Assembly: GCF_026341035.1 (NCBI RefSeq)
Contig: NZ_JAPEOQ010000001.1
Location: forward strand, 4,340,001-4,404,000
Reading direction: 5' to 3'
Source of the DNA: Streptomyces sp. NBC_01016
GTDB taxonomy: Bacteria; Actinomycetota; Actinomycetes; Streptomycetales; Streptomycetaceae
Length of the DNA: 64,000 nt
Position numbers and translations under genes: made by a program. Shown piece by piece: positions 58,781 to 64,000 of this stretch (its first letter is position 1; each line of letters starts with the position of its first letter). The notes beneath the pieces were generated by a model. That model searched no databases. It was not told the origin of the DNA and saw nothing but the letters and a program-made list of their open reading frames with translations.

Positions 58781-60301
58781 ATGCAGAGCTGGATCCATGT
58801 CCTGGAATGGCGGGCCACCACGCGCCCGGACATTCCCGCACTGATCGACGACCGGGGGACCCGTCTCACCTACGCCGAGCTGCTCGCCGCGGTGGAACGG
58901 CGGGCCGGTGGCTGGGCGCGGGCGGGCGTCGCGCCCGGTGACGTGGTCGCGGTGATCGCACGCAACAGTGCGGACTTCTTCGTCCACTCCTTCGCGCTGA
59001 TGCGCGTCGGCGCCATCCCCGCCCTGGTCAACTGGCGCCTCTCGCCAGCCGAGTTGAAGAACCTCTTCGACCTCCTCCAGCCGGTGGCCGTCGCCGCCGA
59101 CGCCGAGTTCGCCTCGCCCCACGACTTCCCCGTGCGCGTCCGCATCGGCGGCGGCCCGCTCCCCGAGGGATGGCTCGACGGCGACACCCTGGACGCCGCC
59201 GCGCCCGCCCGGCCCGTTGAACAGCTGCGCGGCGAGGCGGTCATGGCCCTCGTGCACAGCAGCGGAACCACCGGCAGGCCCAAGGCGGTTCCACTGCGTC
59301 ACGGTGCACTGATCACCAGCGTCGCCGCCTTCGCCCTGGAGGTCGGCGACCAGGTCGCGGGCGCGCGCCACCTGCAATTGATGCCGCTGTTCCACCTGGG
59401 CGGCCTCGGCCAGGCCCTCCAAGTGCTGCTCACCGCAGGCACATTGATAGTCCCCACGGCATTCCGCCCAACGACGGCGATCGACACGGTCGAACGCGAA
59501 CGCATCCAGTTCTTCACGGCGGGCCCGTCCATCGTCGACATGCTCGTCGCCGAGGTACGCGGCCGTGACCGCGCCCCCGACCTGTCGAGCCTCGTCGAGA
59601 TCGCCTACGGTTCCGCACCCATCACCCCGACGTCACTGGCGGCCGCCCTCGCCACGTTCGGCTGCCGGTTCCGGCAGATCTACGGCAACACCGAGAGCCA
59701 GAGCATGATCAGCCTGCTGGCGCCGGAGGACCACCAGCCGGACAACCCGCGCCTGGCCACGGCGGGGCGGATCTCCTTCGGCTGGGAGGTCGCGATCGTC
59801 GACCCGGAGGGGCGGCCGGTGCCCGCCGGCGAGGCGGGTGAACTCCTGATCCGCGGCGACTGCCTCTTCAGCGGCTACTGGAATGCCCCGGAGACCACGG
59901 CCGAGGCCTTCACGGACGGCGGCTGGTACCGCACCGGGGACATCGCCCGGCTCGACGCCGACCGCTATCTGACCATCCTCGACCGGGCCACCGACATGAT
60001 CATCACGGGTGAGGAGAACGTCTACCCGGCGGAGGTCGAGGCGGTCCTCGCACGCCATCCCGGCGTCTCGGAGGCGGCCGTCGTCGGTCGCCCCGACGCC
60101 CGTTGGGGCGAGGCGGTGCACGCCGTCGTCGTACCGGCAGTCGGCAGCACACCTACAGCGGAGGCGGTCATCGCCTTCACCCGCGAACACCTGGCCCACT
60201 TCAAGTGCCCCCGCAGCGTCGAGTTCACCGCCGAGCTGCCCCGCACCACGACCGGCAAGGTACTCAAGCGCGAGCTGCGCGGCCGCGGCACCGCCGACTG
60301 A
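58781..60301 (+). CDS. Acyl-CoA ligase (AMP-binding), second paralogue
   Basis: 506 residues from ATG 58781 with GGAGG upstream. A3 is ALVHSSGTTGRPKAVPLRH, A5 is QIYGNTESQSMISLL, A7 is GWYRTGDIARLDADRYL, and the catalytic Lys lies in TTTGKVLKRELRG. It is about the same length as the ligase at 55373, and the two look like an old duplication flanking the hydrolase. The 88 bp before it contain two GGATGGAG(A/G)CG(T/C)ACGGA copies. Confidence 0.92.
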   Translation: MQSWIHVLEWRATTRPDIPALIDDRGTRLTYAELLAAVERRAGGWARAGVAPGDVVAVIARNSADFFVHSFALMRVGAIPALVNWRLSPAELKNLFDLLQPVAVAADAEFASPHDFPVRVRIGGGPLPEGWLDGDTLDAAAPARPVEQLRGEAVMALVHSSGTTGRPKAVPLRHGALITSVAAFALEVGDQVAGARHLQLMPLFHLGGLGQALQVLLTAGTLIVPTAFRPTTAIDTVERERIQFFTAGPSIVDMLVAEVRGRDRAPDLSSLVEIAYGSAPITPTSLAAALATFGCRFRQIYGNTESQSMISLLAPEDHQPDNPRLATAGRISFGWEVAIVDPEGRPVPAGEAGELLIRGDCLFSGYWNAPETTAEAFTDGGWYRTGDIARLDADRYLTILDRATDMIITGEENVYPAEVEAVLARHPGVSEAAVVGRPDARWGEAVHAVVVPAVGSTPTAEAVIAFTREHLAHFKCPRSVEFTAELPRTTTGKVLKRELRGRGTAD

Positions 60302-60378
60302 CCCATGGCCGTGATCCGTCCGCACCGCCCACTGACCCACCGCATCGATCCGTCGCTCACCCCTCCCGAGGAGCGCCC

Positions 60379-60789
60379 ATGGACGACCGGCACATCGACC
60401 GGCTCATCGACGACCTCATCGACCGGTTCTTCGCCGCCATCGAGGCCGGCGACATCGACACCGTCCGCTCGCTGTACGCGCCGCACGCCGTCATCTGGCA
60501 CAACGACGACCTCGTGGAACAGTCCGTGGAGGACAACCTCAAGGTGCTGCGCGGCCTGCACCGCACGGTCACCGACCTGCGCTACGAGATCGTCCGCCGG
60601 GCCCGCCTCGACGACGGCGTGCTCCAACAACACGTCCTGCACGGCACGTTGCCCGGCGGCGCCGCGGTGACGCTGCACGCCGCCATGTACGTACGGATCG
60701 AGGACGGCCGGATCAGCCGCATCGACGAGTACCTGGACTCCGCCCACCGCGCCACGATCCGAGCGGCGCGGGAGGCACAGTCCGGGTGA
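60379..60789 (+). CDS. NTF2-like (SnoaL-type) small enzyme or binding protein
   Basis: 136 residues from ATG 60379 with GAGGAG upstream. DDLIDRFFAAIEAGDIDTVRSLYAPHAVIWHNDDLVEQSVEDNLKVLRGL and YVRIEDGRISRIDEYLDSAH are the NTF2-like cone fold, with the IxxIxEYxD motif near the end. Members include limonene-epoxide-hydrolase- and ketosteroid-isomerase-like enzymes. It is last in the plus-strand operon after the second ligase. Confidence 0.85.
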   Translation: MDDRHIDRLIDDLIDRFFAAIEAGDIDTVRSLYAPHAVIWHNDDLVEQSVEDNLKVLRGLHRTVTDLRYEIVRRARLDDGVLQQHVLHGTLPGGAAVTLHAAMYVRIEDGRISRIDEYLDSAHRATIRAAREAQSG

Positions 60790-60801
60790 GCTGAGCAACC
60801 G

Positions 60802-61575
60802 TCAAAGGCTCCGCACCAGGCCCCCGTCGACGCGCAGCGCCGTCCCCGTGACGTACGAGGCGGGCTCCGAGCACAGGAACGCGGCCGCGGCGCCGAACTC
60901 GTGGGGGTGCCCGTAGCGGCCCGCCGGGATCGTGGCCCGCGACTCCGCGGCGACCTCCTCGGGGGTGTTCCCGAGCCGCTTGGCCTTGGCGGCGTCCAGC
61001 TCCGCCACCCGCGCGGTGCCGATGCGCCCCGGCAGCAGCAGATTCACCGTCACGCCGTCCGCCGCCACCTCCGCCGCGAGAGTCTTGAGGTGGGCGGCGA
61101 GCGCGGCCCGTCCCGCGTTCGACGCGGCGAGTCCTGGCAGCGGCGCGGCGATCCCGCTGGAGCCGACCGCGAGCACCCGCCCCCACCCCTTCGCGCGCAT
61201 CGCGGGCAACGTCAGCTGGACGAGCCGCTGTTGGGCCAGGAAGAGGGTGTCGAAGGCGGCCGCATACGCGTCGCCGCTCGTGTCCCCGGCGGCGCCGGGC
61301 GGCGGCCCCGGTCCGTTGAGCACCACGATGTCCGGTGCCCCGAACGCCTCGTGCGCCGCGTCGACGAGCTGCTGTGGACCCTCCGGCGTCCGCAGATCCA
61401 CGGCGACCCCGACGGCCTCCGGCAGTCCGGCGGCGACCTCGGCCGCCTGTTCGCCGCGCCGCCCGCTCACCACGACCCGGGCGCCCTCGGCGGCGAGCGC
61501 CTCGGCGACGGCACGGCCGAGGCCACCTGTGGAGGCGGCGACGAGGGCGACGCGCCCCTTGATTCCGAAGTCCAT
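60802..61575 (-). CDS. SDR-family protein lacking the YxxxK catalytic pair
   Basis: 257 residues. The cofactor loop is AASTGGLGRAVAEALAAEG, and the usual NNAG reads LNGPGPPPG. At the catalytic position the sequence is GLAASNAGRAALAAHL (about 148-163), where Tyr and Lys are replaced by Ser/Asn and Arg; the Ser of AVGSSG is present. The C-terminal GTALRVDGGLVRSL is normal. It may use different chemistry or only bind substrate. It is last in the minus-strand operon. Confidence 0.85.
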   Translation of the reverse strand: MDFGIKGRVALVAASTGGLGRAVAEALAAEGARVVVSGRRGEQAAEVAAGLPEAVGVAVDLRTPEGPQQLVDAAHEAFGAPDIVVLNGPGPPPGAAGDTSGDAYAAAFDTLFLAQQRLVQLTLPAMRAKGWGRVLAVGSSGIAAPLPGLAASNAGRAALAAHLKTLAAEVAADGVTVNLLLPGRIGTARVAELDAAKAKRLGNTPEEVAAESRATIPAGRYGHPHEFGAAAAFLCSEPASYVTGTALRVDGGLVRSL

Positions 61576-61698
61576 TCAGCGCACCTCCGTGAATCGGCCC
61601 GCACGGTGATCGTGGTGCGGGCGTTGTTGTGTGTCGTGTCCGGGCCCGGCGGTCCGCGCGGTGTCTGCCGTGCTCGGCCCCCGCGTTGCGACCCCCAT
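61576..61698 (-). CDS. Possible 40-residue coupled ORF (doubtful)
   Basis: Begins at ATG 61698, sharing TGATG with the stop of the DapA-like gene, and ends at TGA 61576-61578, directly before the SDR ATG. It encodes a polar, His/Arg/Thr-rich peptide with no recognisable motif. The exact tiling may be chance spacer; the SDR ribosome site GGAGG lies at its end. Confidence 0.2.
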   Translation of the reverse strand: MGVATRGPSTADTARTAGPGHDTQQRPHHDHRAGRFTEVR

Positions 61699-62609
61699 CA
61701 GCGGGCCTCCTTCTCCGAGGGCAACGCGCCCGGTGTGGCCGTCAGATGCCGGTCCAGCTGTGCGTGGAGCGCCACCGGCATGGTCGGCGCCGGCGGCCGT
61801 ACTCCGGACCCCTCGATCAGGCCGCGGCGGCGTATCGCCTCCTTGCGGACGGCGAGGCCGATGCCCGCCTGCGCCTCGAAATTGACGAGCGGAAGATATG
61901 GCTCGTAGGCCGCGCGAGCCGCCTCGTAGCCACCGACGCGATACGCCTCGACACAGGCCAACAGGCCCTCGGGGCAGGAGAATCCGGTCATGGCGCCGGC
62001 CGCTCCCGCCGCGAGTTCGTCGAGCAGTCCGAGGCCGCCGAGCCCACCGAAGACCGGCACGTCGAGCGCCTCCGTCAGCGTGGCCACGGCGGCGGGCGTG
62101 GGCGGCGCCTCCGCCTTGACGGCCGCCGCCGCGGGCAACTCCCGTACGACGGTGACGAGATCCGGCGTCGTGATCCGCACGCCGCTGCTCACCGGGTAGT
62201 CCTGCACCACGATCGGCGCGCCTGTCGCCTTGTGGACGGCCTGCAGATGCTCGCCGACCACGTCCGGGCGCGGCGAGTTGACCTGCACCATGAGCGCGGC
62301 GAGCCGGTCGCCGAGCGCCGCACGGATCTGCGCGGCCTCCTCCACGGCGGGCGCCGTGGACAGCGCGGTGACACCGACGACGAGCGGCAGGTCCACCGAG
62401 GCGAGCACGGTGTCGAGCACCCGGCCGCGTTCGGCGGCGTCGAGCCGGGCCGCCTCGCCGAAGACGCCGAGCACGGTGAGGCCGCTCGTGCCGATGTCCG
62501 CGTAGTGGCGCACGAGACGGGCCAGCGAGGCCTCGTCGACGTCGAGCGAAGGGCCCGTGAACGGGGTGGCCACCACGCCCCAGACACCGGGCGCGAGGTG
62601 ATGTGTCAT
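61698..62609 (-). CDS. Dihydrodipicolinate synthase (DapA) family lyase
   Basis: 303 residues from ATG 62609 with AAGGAG upstream. GVWGVVATPFTGPSLDVDEASLARLVRHYADIGTSGLTVLGVFGEAARLDAAERGRVL is the barrel start; IVVQDYPVSSGVRITTP supplies the Tyr and AAAVKAEAPPTP the Schiff-base Lys. GGLGGLGLLDELAAGAAGAMTGFSCPEGLL is typical of DHDPS-like hydratase-aldolases rather than lysine-pathway DapA. It probably cleaves or forms a C-C bond to pyruvate in this catabolic cluster. Confidence 0.88.
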   Translation of the reverse strand: MTHHLAPGVWGVVATPFTGPSLDVDEASLARLVRHYADIGTSGLTVLGVFGEAARLDAAERGRVLDTVLASVDLPLVVGVTALSTAPAVEEAAQIRAALGDRLAALMVQVNSPRPDVVGEHLQAVHKATGAPIVVQDYPVSSGVRITTPDLVTVVRELPAAAAVKAEAPPTPAAVATLTEALDVPVFGGLGGLGLLDELAAGAAGAMTGFSCPEGLLACVEAYRVGGYEAARAAYEPYLPLVNFEAQAGIGLAVRKEAIRRRGLIEGSGVRPPAPTMPVALHAQLDRHLTATPGALPSEKEAR

Positions 62610-62641
62610 GTCGAGCGCTCCTTGTCGTACGGAAGGCTGTG

Positions 62642-63460
62642 TCAGCGGCCCGGCCACTGCGGCCTGCGCTTCTCGCGGAAGGCGCGCACACCTTCCTCGC
62701 CGTCCTCGCTGTCGAGGGCGGCGGTGAGCGCGGGCAGCCGCATCGCGTGGGCCTCGCCGGGCGGCAGATGGCCCGCGCGCTGCACCATCTGCTTGATGGC
62801 GCGCAGGGACGTGGGCGCGCAGGCGAGTACGTCGTCCACCCACCGCTCGACCGTCGCGTCCAACTCGCCGTCCGGAGCAACCTCGTTGACCAGGCCCATC
62901 CGATGCAGCTCGGCCGCCGGCGCGCGCCGCCCGGTCAGCAGCAGGCCCATCGCCTGGGTGTGCGGCAGCCGGTGCAGGAGCTGGAACACGCCGCCGTCGA
63001 GCGGGATGCGGCCCACGCGGGGTTCGGTGAGGCCGAATTGGGCGTGCTCGGCCGCGATGACGATGTCGCAGCCGAGGACCATCTCCATGCCGCCGCCGAG
63101 CGCGTAGCCGTTGACGCGGGCGATGACGGGGACGTCGAGCGTGGTGCGCAGGCCGAGGCCGCCGAAGCCGTTCGGGTCGAGGTCGGCCCAGTATTCGAGG
63201 CCCGTCTTCGGGGCCGCGTCGGCGGACATGTCGGCGCCCGTGCAGAAGGCGCGGGGACCGCTTCCGGTGACGACCACGGCGCGGATGGCGCGATCGGACT
63301 CGATCTCGGACCAGATGTCGTTCAGTCGGGAAGTCGCCTTGCCGTCAAGGGCGTTGAGGACGGCGGGGCGGTCGATGGTGACGCGGGCGAGATGGCCGTC
63401 ACGGTCCCGCTCGAAGCGGATCTCGTCGACCGGGGGCGCCTCGGCCGGGCTTGCGCTCAT
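62642..63460 (-). CDS. Enoyl-CoA hydratase/isomerase family protein
   Basis: 272 residues; its ATG overlaps the upstream CoA-transferase stop (ATGA). VTIDRPAVLNALDGKATSRL, the oxyanion loop AFCTGADMSADA, and VPVIARVNGYALGGGMEMVLGCDIVIAAEHAQFGLTEPRVGRIPLDGGVFQL are crotonase signatures with Glu in TEPRVG. The C-terminal PTSLRAIKQMVQRA and REKRRPQWPGR are normal. It hydrates an alpha,beta-unsaturated acyl-CoA. Confidence 0.92.
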   Translation of the reverse strand: MSASPAEAPPVDEIRFERDRDGHLARVTIDRPAVLNALDGKATSRLNDIWSEIESDRAIRAVVVTGSGPRAFCTGADMSADAAPKTGLEYWADLDPNGFGGLGLRTTLDVPVIARVNGYALGGGMEMVLGCDIVIAAEHAQFGLTEPRVGRIPLDGGVFQLLHRLPHTQAMGLLLTGRRAPAAELHRMGLVNEVAPDGELDATVERWVDDVLACAPTSLRAIKQMVQRAGHLPPGEAHAMRLPALTAALDSEDGEEGVRAFREKRRPQWPGR

Positions 63461-64000
63461 CGCAGGACCCCCTTCTCGCGGAGCAGGGCGATCCGCTCGG
63501 CGTCGTACCCGAGGGATTCCAGGATCTCGTCCCCGTGCTCCCCGAGCCGGGGCGGCACCCGCCGCACCGTCGCCTCAGCCGCCGAGAGCTTGATCGGCGC
63601 GTTGAGCGCGCGGACCGTGCCGGCCACCGGGTGCCGCATCTCGACGATCATCTGGTTGACGGCGGTCTGCTCGTCGTCGAGCGCGTCGGCGAGGCTGCGT
63701 ACCGGGGCGCACAGGATGTCCTGCTCCTCCAGGCGCTTGACCCAGTACTCGGTGGAGCGTCCCGCGACGGCCGTGCGGAAGATCTCCTGGAGTTCGGTCC
63801 GTGCCGCGAACTGCTGGTCCAGCGTGGTCAGTTCGGGACGGAGCGACAGGTCCTCGTCCAGTTCGAGGGCGATGCTGAGGTGATGCAGCGCGTTGTCCCG
63901 GAAGCCGCCGACGAAGATGACAGCGCCGTCGGTGGTCGGGAAGACGCCGGTCAGCGGCATCGCCGCCCAGTTGATCTCGGAGCCCCTGTTGAGCTGCTGG
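63457..64000 (-). CDS. CaiB/BaiF-type CoA transferase, N-terminus outside the window
   Basis: The frame is open to the window edge; the visible C-terminal part is 180 residues. QQLNRGSEINWAAMPLTGVFPTTDGAVIFVGGFRDNALHHL and FAARTELQEIFRTAVAGRSTEYWVKRLEEQDILCAPVRSLADALDD are the class III CoA-transferase repeat. VPPRLGEHGDEILESLGYDAERIALLREKGVL is the diagnostic end. It moves CoA between acids and would activate a cluster substrate without ATP. The stop overlaps the enoyl-CoA hydratase start by 4 bp. Confidence 0.92.
   Translation of the reverse strand, partial: QQLNRGSEINWAAMPLTGVFPTTDGAVIFVGGFRDNALHHLSIALELDEDLSLRPELTTLDQQFAARTELQEIFRTAVAGRSTEYWVKRLEEQDILCAPVRSLADALDDEQTAVNQMIVEMRHPVAGTVRALNAPIKLSAAEATVRRVPPRLGEHGDEILESLGYDAERIALLREKGVLR

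Overview
The window looks like the chromosome of a Streptomyces or close relative. Third codon positions are almost all G or C, GTG starts are common, and several genes appear to be leaderless. The family content fits too: a mycothiol-dependent maleylpyruvate isomerase-like protein, a deazaflavin-dependent nitroreductase-family protein, DUF6421, DUF6986, AztD, DUF5134 and FUSC/MarR. I found no rRNA, tRNA, CRISPR array, insertion sequence or phage gene, so this is ordinary chromosomal core-to-arm sequence with many small metabolic operons.

Layout. 0-15 kb: end of a zinc-uptake operon (aztC fragment, aztD); an Old Yellow Enzyme divergent from an ArsR regulator; an NCS2 purine/pyrimidine permease; an FprA-like ferredoxin reductase; a divergent DUF305/LVIVD secreted pair; a TetR regulator; a HAD protein; a PAP2 phosphatase; an M56 peptidase with DUF5134; and a FUSC exporter with a MarR regulator. 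15-20 kb: a sugar-type operon (Gfo/Idh/MocA dehydrogenase, DUF6807, cupin) divergent from an MHS-family transporter, separated by a 447-bp region with several LacI-type palindromes. 20-28 kb: a decayed gene, type II NADH dehydrogenase, VOC, GNAT, glycerophosphodiesterase, PadR, a nitrobindin-like protein, an LLM flavin oxidoreductase and an HSL-type esterase. 28-32 kb: a tightly coupled DUF6421/SDR/threonine aldolase operon, then a leaderless transglutaminase-like gene behind a large inverted repeat. 32-38 kb: PlsC, thioredoxin, a cysteine-type leader peptide before a flavin reductase, etfBA, DUF6986 and a Nudix hydrolase. 38-47 kb: a LacI/ROK kinase pair, a STAS protein, a TmrB-like/Nudix fusion, an MBL hydrolase, an M20 dipeptidase, a geranylgeranyl-reductase-like flavoprotein, and a deazaflavin enzyme with its TetR regulator. 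47-54.6 kb: a two-component system, an MIP-family enzyme, an MFS transporter, and a DeoR/SIS/class II aldolase amino-sugar-type operon. 54.6-64 kb: a catabolic cluster with a TetR regulator, two paralogous acyl-CoA ligases, a VOC protein, an alpha/beta hydrolase, an NTF2-like protein, an atypical SDR, a DapA-like lyase, an enoyl-CoA hydratase and a CaiB-type CoA transferase that runs off the window.

The strongest unusual signals are the cysteine-type leader-peptide attenuator at 33.5-33.7 kb, the TmrB-Nudix fusion at 41.7 kb, the 22-bp-arm inverted repeat around the transglutaminase promoter at 31.5 kb, the four tandem copies of the aldolase 3' end at 54.5 kb, and the operator-bearing catabolic cluster at the right end. 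All functional statements come from reading motifs by eye; no database search was run.
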